Source of the DNA: Mesostigma viride
Taxonomy: Eukaryota; Streptophyta; Mesostigmatophyceae; Mesostigmatales; Mesostigmataceae
Assembly: GCA_009746045.1 (NCBI GenBank)
Contig: RPFO01000154.1
Location: 5,040,146-5,104,145 of the forward strand
Length of the DNA stretch: 64,000 nucleotides
Direction of reading: 5' to 3'
Numbering within the stretch: the first letter of the stretch is position 1; each line of letters begins with the position of its first letter. The notes under the pieces are model-generated. The model did not search any database. It had not been told where the DNA came from and was given only the letters and a program-made list of their open reading frames with translations. A program made the translations under genes and the position numbers. Positions 22,888-32,600 of the stretch are shown in pieces.

Positions 22888-24351
22888 TTAAGCAATCCCC
22901 AGGTTGTGAAGTGGGCCTGGCTTCACTGAGGGTGGAAGGTTCACAGAGGGTGCTGTGGTGCTGTCAACAGCAGTAATTGGTGGCTCAGAGCTACTGCTGG
23001 GCATGCTGGAGTTGCCAGATAGAAGTAGTGAGTCCATGCTTAAAGACTCTTCCCCAGGCACGTCTGCCATGGGAGAATAATACTTCTTAATTCTATGACA
23101 GCTCACCCTGTGACGCTTCCCATTGATATTGTGCTTGACCTCCACGGTCTTGCTGTTTTTGGTAAATCCACGGATGGTAACTGGACCTAGCCAAGTTCCA
23201 ACCTTACCAAAGCTGTTTTCCTTGTAATAGAGAACTTGATCACCTTTTTGGAATACTGGCCTGGAATGGGTTTTATCTTTTTCTGCCAGTTTTGCTGAGG
23301 TTTGTGCACGTGCAGTGTTGTACAGTGCTATCACCTCTGGGGGATATACACCTGCCTGCAGGCCTGCTGGGATTACTTCACCCCACGTGGCATGCAAGAC
23401 AGGTCTCATGTTTAGGGTTGTGCACATTTCATGACACCAGAGTGCCCTGTCACAATAGACCCCTGAAGTAGCATCCTTGGAAGGATTTTTGGCTAGTAGG
23501 GTTTTGACAGATCTGATGGTTCTTTCAATGACCCCCTGACCCTCATGATCTTCCAGCCCAGCAATCTCTATTGCTTCACACCCTTCCAGGTCAGTCAGAC
23601 AAGAAAATTGTTGATCAAGCAAAATTCTGTCAACTGGGTAGAATCTGGGTAAAGCAATCATGAGTGCAACACGTAGCTGCCCTGCAGACATGCCAGGTAG
23701 GGGTTCCATTACTGTGAACCTGGACCATGAGTCTTTTAGGATCAGGTAGGGTTGGACATCTTTGTTGATGTGCATCACATCCCCCACTATCATGCCCCTA
23801 TTGGTGGAAGGAGTTGCAGTATGCCATTTTTGAGGTTTGGGGCTATTGAACTGACATTCTTGACAGTGTTGTCTAGCCAGTTTTACTGCATTCCTGAGTT
23901 GTTTTCCCATGCTACTACCCCCCAGCCGTCTGGCCAGTTCCTCAGCCACTGTTTCATGACCCATGGCTAGGTGCAGCTGATGAGCAAGCTCCTTGATATC
24001 TATGGAGTTGTCAACAGTAGGGGTTAGTGCTTTTATGTAAGGTTCCAGAACAGGGTGTTGGGAGGACAGTAAGGTTGCTGCCTCAAAATCAATTATGCCC
24101 TGGTTGCCATCCCCAATGGTAATGAGATCATCATCCTCAGAGTACATAAGGTGAGTGAACTCACATTGATTTGGGTAGCGAGGCCTGTTGCAACGGCTGC
24201 CTGGAGGCCCCAGGGGATGACGTGCGTGCCAGCAGCCCGGGCAGAGATCCACCCCGTTGGCCAGGGAGTCGTTGTTGGGGCAGTTGTGCCGTGCGTGCCC
24301 TCGTTGGAAGCACCTCAGGCACCTTATGGACCCCCCAGGGTTGCCAGGCTG

Positions 24352-24382
<31 letters not shown>

Positions 24383-24476
24383 CCCTGCTGGGACCGGTTC
24401 TGGCCCTGCTGGGACCTGTTGTTGTTGTTGTTTTGGCCCTGTTGGGACCTGTTGTTATTGTTGCCCTGCTGGGACC

Positions 24477-24507
<31 letters not shown>

Positions 24508-24528
24508 GGGGTTGCCATGCAGGGGCAC
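22888..24528 (-). CDS. Element B pol part 1: zinc knuckle and integrase
   Basis: It starts inside a CAA-type microsatellite that encodes an Asn/Gln-rich tract, then a CCHC zinc knuckle (CLRCFQRGHARHNC). A GAG-pre-integrase-type zinc motif follows (HLAMGHE and HCQEC). The integrase core keeps an acidic triad in GDVMHINKD, RILLDQQFS and GQGVIERTIRSVK, and a C-terminal PVFQKGDQVLYYKENSFGKV beta-barrel-like region. No protease lies before the integrase. The N-terminus overlaps the gag ORF in another frame through the microsatellite, so gag and this ORF were probably one frame before a repeat-length change, or are joined by frameshifting. Confidence 0.88.
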
Positions 24529-25268
24529 ACGGTGCCACGTGTTGCCACGCCCCTGAGAGCCACTGCCCCCTTGGTGGGAGGACTTGTGGGTCTTGGGTGC
24601 CCCCCCTGGCTGGCCTGCCCCTTGCGTTTGTGGCCTTGGACACCCTGGACCTTGGGGTCCTGGGCCTGGTTGTTGCCAGTACCCAGGGGGTCCACTGCCT
24701 CCTCGATATAGAGCATGGCAGCTCTGAAGTTGTCCCAGAGGGACTTGAGGCCTGTAAGCAGGGTAGCCAGGACAGAAGGTTGCAAATTAGCTTTTGTTAG
24801 CCAGGTGTGGATGAGATACCTTGGTTGGAGCTTGAGAAGCTCAAGGTCTTTCTCAATCATTACCCTGTATGTTTTTGCATCCCCAGAGAGGTTATTCTTG
24901 TTCACCTTATATGCAGCAAGCCAGTTGAAACGTTCTACTGCTTCCATGTGGTTATTGGTAAGCACTAGCTGTTTCAGATCAGTGATAAAGGTAGGCCACT
25001 GTTCAATGGCTGCTTCAGGTGTCAGGGTACGTTCCTGATAGGTTTGAATCAATGCTCTGATTGCAGGAGATGATTGATGGAATGTGGAGGAGGCCCTGAG
25101 AGCCTTAAACTGATGTCTAAGGTTAAGACCTTCCATCCCATACTCCAAAGCAAAAACAAATTGCTTAGCTTGTTCAACAGTGTGACCCTCAGGCAAGCCA
25201 GCAATATTGATTTTGGATTCCTTTTTATGAGGGTTAAACACACCTGTGAGAGGGGGGTTGGCCCTCAA
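24324..25268 (-). CDS. Element B gag (capsid-like)
   Basis: The helical capsid-like part runs from about 25268 to 24700, with NIAGLPEGHTVEQAKQFVFA, WPTFITDLKQLVLTNNHMEA and RYLIHTWLTKANLQPSVLAT. After this the frame runs into the CAA microsatellite as poly-Thr; the same DNA in the next frame gives the Asn-rich tract that leads to the zinc knuckle. The start codon by position is TTG, overlapping the TGA of ORF0, which suggests stop-restart or frameshifted translation rather than an independent start. Confidence 0.8.
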
Positions 25269-26959
25269 GAAGCGTCGGTTGCTTGTTGCAGGCGGGTGGG
25301 GTCCAGGTTGATGGTCCCCCGCTCATACCGCGACATCAGGGCGCGCAGGCCCTCGACAGTTTGCAGCTGGTTAGCTGTTAACTGCTGATCTTGCAACGAG
25401 GCCAGCTGGGCCTGGAGAATGGCGAGCTGTTCCAGGACATCCCCGCTCCTTGGGGGGGCCTCAGCAGGCCTGTTGGGTGCCTGTGGCACCTCTGCACCTC
25501 CCCCCAGGGCCTCCTGGGGTCCTGGCCACCCCCCCTGGTTTGGGAGGGGGCCCCAACCCACAGGGCGAACCTGGGGTGGTGGGGGAGGGGGAGGGGGGGT
25601 CATGGTGGCCCTGGGGGAGCCCGGGGGTGTCCGGGTAACCCCACTGGGTCCAGCCCCATCGGTGGAGGGGCGGGCAGGGGTGTCTGCCTCTGCTCTCCTC
25701 CTGGCCTCCTCCCGCATGAGACGCTTCATCTCCTTGCGTACCTCATGCTCCCGGAGGGCTGCCTGAAAGGCAGCCTCATCCTCGGGTATGTCAGGGAGTG
25801 GTTCTCCCATGATCATAGCAGGCCGGACTGGACAGTCCGCCTCTTTGCCCTTCCTCGCACCCAGGGCCAGCAGTCCCTCCTTGTACTGCAGGGGTTGGGG
25901 GGGAGAGGGTTTCTTGCTGGTGGTTTCCAGCGGGGGGGCTTCTTCAGCTACCACCCCATGTTTGGCCAAGATGGCCTCCGTGACCCTGGCTTGGGTGATG
26001 GAGGACATGGTTTTAAAGTGTGCTGACCGAGCAAGCTCGGCCAGGTCTTGACTGTCCGCATAGTCCATGGGATAGTCAGCATTTTTTAAGAGGTCACGTA
26101 ACCGCTGGGTGGCCTCGCGGTACGCGTCCGCCATCGCCTGGTGGGTAGCCAGGCGACGGGCGGCTTCCTCTTCATATTCTTGCCGCTTAGCGGCGAGCCG
26201 AAAAGCCGCCTCTCGGCGGACCTCTCGGTCCCGCTGCCGCGCTCGGCGTTCTTCATTTGCCACCAGCGCGGCCTGCTCGACCGCCAGGAGCGCTGGGGTA
26301 AGATTGATCTCAGTCTCCCCATCGGGGAGACTGGCAGTGTCGGATACCTCATCGTCGGACATTGGTTGTCCGGCGATGGGTTCCACAGGTTTTCGCACCA
26401 CCCGTGCGAGTTTAATACTCTCCATGTCCTTCTTCTTGCGAAGAAGGGACGCAGAGGGTCGCCCAAACGTTAGCTCAATGTGGTTATGTCCCTGGGCGAA
26501 AGGGACATTAAGGTTTGATGTGGCGGGACGAAAGGTAATCGTCCCGTCCGGTGCCACCGAGGCCGTCTGACGGGGCATACGCTCCCGAAGAGATGGCAAC
26601 GTGGGGCCGGACTGTGGAGCCTCAGTGGGGTTTACCACCGAGGTCTCCGCAGCCATGGCCGCGCCAGCCGTGGTTGCGGCTGGGGCGGCCGCCGGAGTCG
26701 AGGGTAAGCCGGTCTCCCCGGGGGGAGCCGTCTCGGCCTCCGGCCTCGCAGGGGAGGGGGGTAGGTCGGTCGGCTTTGCAGCCGCCGTCCCCTCGTCCTG
26801 GCAACCATTGTGAGTCTTTTTGTTCTTTTTCTTTTTCTTGGAAATGGCCGCATCGCCAGCCGGCTTCTTGTTGTTGTCTCTGGGCATCCGCCGATCCTGC
26901 CCATCATCATCCTCGTTGTAGGTAAGCTTCTTAGCGACATTCTTGTTCGTGATAGCCAT
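25265..26959 (-). CDS. Element B ORF0, 564 residues, charged coiled-coil and Pro-rich
   Basis: ATG 26959 is 18 bp inside the 5' LTR boundary. The protein has an N-terminal Lys-rich basic patch (KKKKKNKKTHNG), Ala/Pro-rich linkers, a long charged helical region (RREAAFRLAAKRQEYEEEAA, KEMKRLMREEARRRAEADTP) predicted to be coiled coil, then a Pro/Gly-rich tail and a last helix. There is no enzymatic motif. An extra ORF ahead of capsid is not standard for Ty1/copia; it could be an extended gag N-terminus. Confidence 0.8.
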   Translation of the reverse strand: MAITNKNVAKKLTYNEDDDGQDRRMPRDNNKKPAGDAAISKKKKKNKKTHNGCQDEGTAAAKPTDLPPSPARPEAETAPPGETGLPSTPAAAPAATTAGAAMAAETSVVNPTEAPQSGPTLPSLRERMPRQTASVAPDGTITFRPATSNLNVPFAQGHNHIELTFGRPSASLLRKKKDMESIKLARVVRKPVEPIAGQPMSDDEVSDTASLPDGETEINLTPALLAVEQAALVANEERRARQRDREVRREAAFRLAAKRQEYEEEAARRLATHQAMADAYREATQRLRDLLKNADYPMDYADSQDLAELARSAHFKTMSSITQARVTEAILAKHGVVAEEAPPLETTSKKPSPPQPLQYKEGLLALGARKGKEADCPVRPAMIMGEPLPDIPEDEAAFQAALREHEVRKEMKRLMREEARRRAEADTPARPSTDGAGPSGVTRTPPGSPRATMTPPPPPPPPQVRPVGWGPLPNQGGWPGPQEALGGGAEVPQAPNRPAEAPPRSGDVLEQLAILQAQLASLQDQQLTANQLQTVEGLRALMSRYERGTINLDPTRLQQATDAS

Positions 26960-26977
26960 GGTAGCAAATAAAATTCA

Positions 26978-27449
26978 AGTTAGAATGCGGTGGGATATAT
27001 TGCTTGAGAACACTGAAGCTGTGAGCAATGAATTGCTTGGTTCATTAGAAAATAGGTTTACCCTTTATCAACGTTCCTCTCACCGGCTGCGCCGCCAGTG
27101 ACCGTTGGGTGCAGACCGTTGGCCCGAGGCCGCACGATGACAGGTAGCTGCCTAGTCACTGCATCGTGCGATCACAAATCAATGCACGCTGCAGTACGGT
27201 CCCTATCTAGGATACTCTAGTACCGTCCAATGACAGGACACTACGTATACTGGGTACTGACATCTGTCACGTACCTCAGTACCCAAAGTACCTATCTAGG
27301 GAAACGTATGCGACTCGACTAGCATCCCTATCTGCATAGCCCACGTGGTATTTATATTCACATACCAACGTGGGTTTACAAGGCTTATTCATACGTTGTA
27401 TTCACAATGCCTTTGAGACTTAGTCTACAGCAAAGCATGGAGACTAACT
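26978..27449 (-). repeat. 5' LTR of element B
   Basis: 472 bp with AGTTAG/CTAACT ends. On the coding strand the LTR is followed by TGAATTTTATTTGCTACC and then the ORF0 start codon, so there is little room for a standard primer-binding site. Confidence 0.95.
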
Positions 27450-28243
27450 TCGACCTAGCCAGGGAGGCGCTTAGCCAGATTGTGGCAACAGCGCTCGGCA
27501 GCACCCGGCTGTTTAACCACTGGGTGGCGACAGCGGTGCTAGGAGAGGGGGTACCAGACGCCGACATCATCCGGAACGCGCGGGCTCGGGAGACGGTAAA
27601 TCCTTGGAGCACGGCAGAGGTGTTTGCCCAAACCATTGAAAATCTTGTTGCTGTCCTTTTGCAAGAGTCGAGAGGGTACGCAGACAGGTTTTATATTACC
27701 ACGCAGCCGTTCGGGGTATACTCGAGGCTTGATACACCGAGGCCGGAAACCACCACTGCGTGGGGTCCGGAGGTGGAGATTGTCGCAGGGGTCGAGAAGA
27801 CGCCTGAAGACGTCCACTTTGAGTGGACTGACAAGCCAGAGGGCTCCGTCAAACGCTCAGCCCAGCAGATAAACGAGGGCGACGGCACTACCGAGACCTA
27901 CGAGGCAAGGCAGAGAGCTGATCTGCATATACCTCGTGAGGCGACTCACGAGTACGACCGTTACGGCCGAGGCGAGCAGAACGAGCTGGTCGGCGGCGGT
28001 AAGCGGTGGTTGCGCAATCTTGCTTGGCATCGCAACCCAGGCGAGACACAACATCCAGTCGAACGCAAGGAAGACGGGCGACCTGTGACCTGCGTGCTGG
28101 GAGAGTTTAACCCAGACCTCCAGATTGTCGCAGAGGCAGCAGCAGCCACAACGGTTGCTGAGGGTGTTGAGCAGCGTCCAGACCGTGAGGAGGGGCAGGC
28201 GAGTGCAAGCCAGGAGGCGGCCTCGTCTGGAGTAAGTGCGTGA
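27450..28243 (+). pseudogene. Element A ORF0, C-terminal part
   Basis: It begins with the right TSD copy (27450-27454). It encodes LAREALSQIVATALG, NPWSTAEVFAQTIENLVAVL and RFYITTQPFGVYSRLDTPRP and ends at 28243. The apparent start at 27407 lies in the nested LTR and is not genuine. The next ORF (gag) follows after about 150 bp in another frame, as in element B, where ORF0 also precedes gag. Confidence 0.85.
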
Positions 28244-28395
28244 GCCTGAGTGGGTTCCAGCGGCCATATCTGCGTGTGTTTTCTGTTGTATTCTATAATG
28301 CTTCGTAACACGCGCGGGGGCGGCAGCGGGAGCGGGGCGGGAGCGGGGGATGGCGGGGGTGAGGCAAGGGCAGACACGGGAGCCCCGCCAACGTC

Positions 28396-29646
28396 GTGCC
28401 AGAGGGACAGGCAATCCCAACGGCAGAGGGCGTCAATGGCAGGAGGGCGTCCAACCGGAAGAGGAAAGAGGTGGCACAAGGGGAGGAGCGTGCAGGGTGG
28501 CCAACCGACGGCGTGGTGCTGACGGGGGAGGGCCAGAATGATGCTGAACGGCAAGCACCTGGTAAGAGACCATGTGTGCCTCCGTCTGGTGTTCCTGCAG
28601 CTCATGTTCCTGCGCCATTAGCACCAGTAGGAGCTGCTGTCATTGGCAGTGACCCTCGTGCTTTGCCTGGGACTAGACCTCATATGAGTGCTGTGGCTGT
28701 GATGAATGGCCAGAAGCCTCTCAAGCCTCCTGTGGGACAGGAAGAGCTAGACAAGTGGTTGGAGGATATGGAGCTAGTTTCATGCTCTGTAGATCCCACT
28801 GTCAACCTTGTGCAGGTATTCCACACATCCACGACTAATAGGGATTCAAGTGAGAGGGTGAGGGACAAGGCTAGGCAGGCTGTCAAGGACAAGCTGACTT
28901 GGTCTCAGTTCCTAGAGGGCCTACGTCAGGAGTTTTCTGATAAGGTACTCAACCTCACTAATCACTATAAGCTCAGCTATGATACCTTTGAGATCAAGGG
29001 CACAATAGCTGAGGAGCTGCAGCGGCTCACACGCATCAGGGAGAAGGGGGCCAAGCATGGCTTCAATCTGACTGATAGAGCAGTGGCAGATTACTTCCTG
29101 GATCGCATGGGGCTGAGTGTGGATGGGAGAAATGCAGCTAGGATGTTTGCTGATCAGACAGATGGGACGTGGCCAGCCTTGCAAAAGGTTATTTTCAATA
29201 TCCGTCCATCTGACAATGCTGCTTGCAAGGCAATCCAGGTGACTGGTGCCCCTTCAGCCTCCGCTCATCAGGTCCATGGTGACGCCCCTGGGCAGGGTGC
29301 TCAGGGAGAAACCAGACCTAGTAGGCGTCAGAGGGCTAACAGGCGCAGGCAGAATGGTAACCAGGGTGGCAAGGGCCAGCAGCAGGGATCCAAAGGCAAG
29401 GGTCAGCAGCAGGCTGGTGGTCACCAGGGTGGTCAGCAGAACAAGGGTGGCCAAGGGCAAGGCAAGAGCCAGGGCCAGGGCACCCAGGCCAGTCAGAGCA
29501 GCCAGAACCAGGGTGGCCTGAAGAAGGCTGCTGCTGGGAAGGATGACAAGTGCTTTGGATGTGGCAGGACGGGTCATTGGCGACGTGACTGCCCAGACCA
29601 GGCCAAGTCTGCTGGAGCAGGCTCTGGCCAGGTGGGTAAGCCATGA
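28396..29646 (+). CDS. Element A gag with CCHC zinc knuckle
   Basis: The capsid-like helices (about residues 110-280) include QEELDKWLEDMELVSCSVDP and LTWSQFLEGLRQEFSDKVLN. A Gln/Gly/Lys-rich tract follows, then the zinc knuckle CFGCGRTGHWRRDC. There is no ATG at 28396; the first in-frame ATG is 28684, so the N-terminus may come from ORF0 or an ATG at 28298 by frameshift. The frame ends in a single TGA at 29644-29646, directly followed in the same frame by pol. Confidence 0.87.
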   Translation: MPEGQAIPTAEGVNGRRASNRKRKEVAQGEERAGWPTDGVVLTGEGQNDAERQAPGKRPCVPPSGVPAAHVPAPLAPVGAAVIGSDPRALPGTRPHMSAVAVMNGQKPLKPPVGQEELDKWLEDMELVSCSVDPTVNLVQVFHTSTTNRDSSERVRDKARQAVKDKLTWSQFLEGLRQEFSDKVLNLTNHYKLSYDTFEIKGTIAEELQRLTRIREKGAKHGFNLTDRAVADYFLDRMGLSVDGRNAARMFADQTDGTWPALQKVIFNIRPSDNAACKAIQVTGAPSASAHQVHGDAPGQGAQGETRPSRRQRANRRRQNGNQGGKGQQQGSKGKGQQQAGGHQGGQQNKGGQGQGKSQGQGTQASQSSQNQGGLKKAAAGKDDKCFGCGRTGHWRRDCPDQAKSAGAGSGQVGKP

Positions 29647-32600
29647 CTTGAGATGTTGTCCCCTGTAAATAGTCAATCACCCCTAGTGGGACGAACAGTT
29701 GTACATAGTAATGGGGGTGTCCCTCTTGTGCAGCAGCAAGGGGTTGGGAATGATGAGGTGCTTCCACTCAATGATTGCAATAACGCTGCTGCAGCAGTGG
29801 AATTCCCTGTGCCTGTGGCAGGTGCAGGGTCTCCAGTTGTTGGGGTTGACTCTGGGAGTCAAGCCGCCAGACTGGAAGGACCTGCAGCTTCTGTGGGAAC
29901 CGGGGCTGGCTCTGGGAGCCGAGCTACCTTGGAGGAGGTCCCTGGAGCAAGAGAACAGCAGGTGGGTCGTGCTATCCCAAGCACACAGTCTTTGTCACGT
30001 TCCTCTCTGTGCAGCCAGGCTGACAGGGGGTTGAGCTATGCTCAGGCTGGAAACACTCTACACCATATCTTTGGTCACTCTAAGCAGGCAGAGATGTTTG
30101 CTTGGAAGATTGGCAAGGAGCCTTTGCTAGAGGCCTGCAGTGCAGCTGCTCAGAATTGTGTCTGTCAGGAGAATGCTGTTCGCCTCCCACAGTCCCATGC
30201 CAGAGAACCTGCTAGAGAGCGGGGGGATATCCAGGTGGACATCCAACACATCAGGGGCATGTATCTGTTGGTGGGGGTGGATAGGTTTAGCAGATATAGG
30301 TTGCTGACCATTCTTCCTGGAATGCAGGAGCATCAGCTGTTGATGGGTCTCCAGTCTTTGTTGCCAGGCTTTGGGGTGTACACCAAGGTGCAAGCTGACT
30401 TGCAGTTTGACTGCTTGATCAAGCTGGCTGACCAGCTTCCTTGTAAGTTGGTAGTGGTCCCTAGGGAATGCCATGGGCAGCAGGGAGCTGTAGAGAGATC
30501 TATACGTGAAGTAAAAACAGTGGTGCTAGCAGCTAGGAGTGTGCCTGTTGTGGCATCAGCTCTAGAGAAAGCAGCTTGGTGTAAGGGGATTGAGGAGCAG
30601 CTTAACCACAGGGTAACCTATTACTATGATGGTGTGGCAGTCTCTCCCCTGGCATTGCAGTTTGGTATGCTATCACAGGACGTGGTGGCAGCCTGCCTGA
30701 AGAAGGCAGACAGGGTGTTTTCCAGATTGAGGCGTAAGGACAAGGGTTGGAAAATGCTGAGGCCCCAGGTGGGACTGAGGGTCAGGATGTGGAAGGAACC
30801 GTCATTACCAGGCAAGCGTGGCAAGTGGCAAGATGGGCAGGTAACCCATGTTGAGGAAGCTAACCATTCTTGTCTGGTGGCTTTGGAGAGTAATCCCAAG
30901 CACGTGTACAGGCTATCCTGGGCTCACGTCAAGGAGAGAAGGCCAACTGCAATCTGGCCTGAAGACGGCCCTGATCCTCCCTTGGAGGGAGATGAGCAGG
31001 ATGAGAGCCAGGCAGCAGATGCTAACCCACCATGCTTGGATTATGGTCTGTCCTGGATGGATGAGGGTGAGCAGGAGTCTGCTGAGACGTCTGTCACAAG
31101 GCCAGAGGTGGCCAGGGCTGCACCACAGTCCAGGGGGCTGCTTATGGCGGACATCATTCGAGCTCTGCAGAACAGCAAGCGTGATCCCAAGGTATCTAAG
31201 CTCACGGGATGGGGGTCATGTGGGGCACCAGCACTAGAAGTGGATACCAACTCACAGGTGTCCATTCTAAGGGTAGAGGATGCTGCAGGCTTGCAGTGGT
31301 CATCCCCTAGCTGCCTAGCTGTGTCTGATTTCTCTGGGAATGTGTCCATGAAGATCTTGGGAGAAGTGAGTGTGCCTATCCTGGGGGTGCCCACCACGTT
31401 CAGTGTGGTTGAAGGGTATCAGGGGCCTGCCATTCTAGGTCAGAACTTCTTGTGCTTACCAGGGGTGAGGATATCCTCTGAGGAGCTAGCATTAGAAGGG
31501 CAGGGCCGCCTTCCCTTGCAGAGATATCGCTACTCCCAGGGTCTTAGTGTGGCTGTAAGGGCTGTGAGGGGTCTAGAGGCAGAGGGTCCTGATACAAAGG
31601 AGCCCATTGCTGGGGACCTGCTGATCCTCCCTACTACGTTTGACCCACGTGAGTTGGGTGTGCAGAGGTACCAGATCCCAGGAACGAGTCCTGTACCTTG
31701 GCGCAAGCTAGTGGAGATGATGCAAAGCCCCAAGATGGCTAAGGCATGGACTCTTGGCTTTGTTGCTTCTGGGCATGAGTGGATAGTTGCCAACTGTGCA
31801 GAGCCTGTGGATGTCCTCCCTGAGGATCACCAGCTGCTCAGATTGATGTTTGTCCTCAAGCTCAAGGAGGTAGATGGCGTGCAGGTGCCACATGTTAGAC
31901 CAGTTGTGACTGAGTACCATGGCACTGGACAGTTAGCAGATGAGGAGCTTTACACACCAGGGATGCTGCATGATACATGGAGGATTTTGTTGTGCATTTA
32001 TTTGTCTTTTCTGCAGAAGGGGATACCCTATAGCTCTGTGTTGGTAGATTTCAAGAGGGCTTTTCTTAAGGGTGATCAGCAGGAAGCACAGGATACTTGG
32101 CGCACAATACCCCCTTTCTTTGTTAAGGTGCCTGCAGTGTGGAGGGCAGAGCTGAAGACGAGGTATTTGAGGATTCTCAAAGGCGTGGAAGGCCTTAGAT
32201 CGAGTCCCATCATCTGGAGGAAGAGCTTGGAGAAGTACCTCAGGTCTGTCTGTGGTCTCTCAGTCTCTCCAGTTGATCCTTGTCTGTTTCAGGGTAGCTA
32301 TGAGGGGCTGCCAGCGTTTGCCTCCCTGCATGGTGATGATCTGCATCTCCTGGGCCATCCCACTTGGCAAGAGTTGACTCTGGCCAGGATCCAGAAACGG
32401 TTTGAACTGGGTAAGATCCAGTACATGGTTGAGAATGAGCCCATGGTGTTTTGTGGAATGCAGGCGACCTTGGTCCATCAGCAGGGTACATGGTCCATCC
32501 AGCTGGAGGGTGGTAAGGATTATCCTCAGCAGATCATAGATGCCTTGCAGGAGCCCATCACCCAGGCCAGATGTGCAACAATACGAGGTATGTTGGCATG

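Larger units (their letters stand above)
19793..27449 (-). mobile_element. Copia-like LTR retrotransposon B, nested in element A
   Basis: It is 7,657 bp long with near-identical LTRs (473 and 472 bp; one A inserted or lost) and a 5-bp TSD. The minus-strand ORFs in order are ORF0 (26959-25265), gag (25268-24324), zinc knuckle plus integrase (24528-22888) and PR-RT-RNase H (22867-about 20640). The LTR identity marks it as the youngest of the three nested elements. The domain order and active-site variants match element A, but the sequences are clearly diverged, so these are two families of one lineage. Confidence 0.95.
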
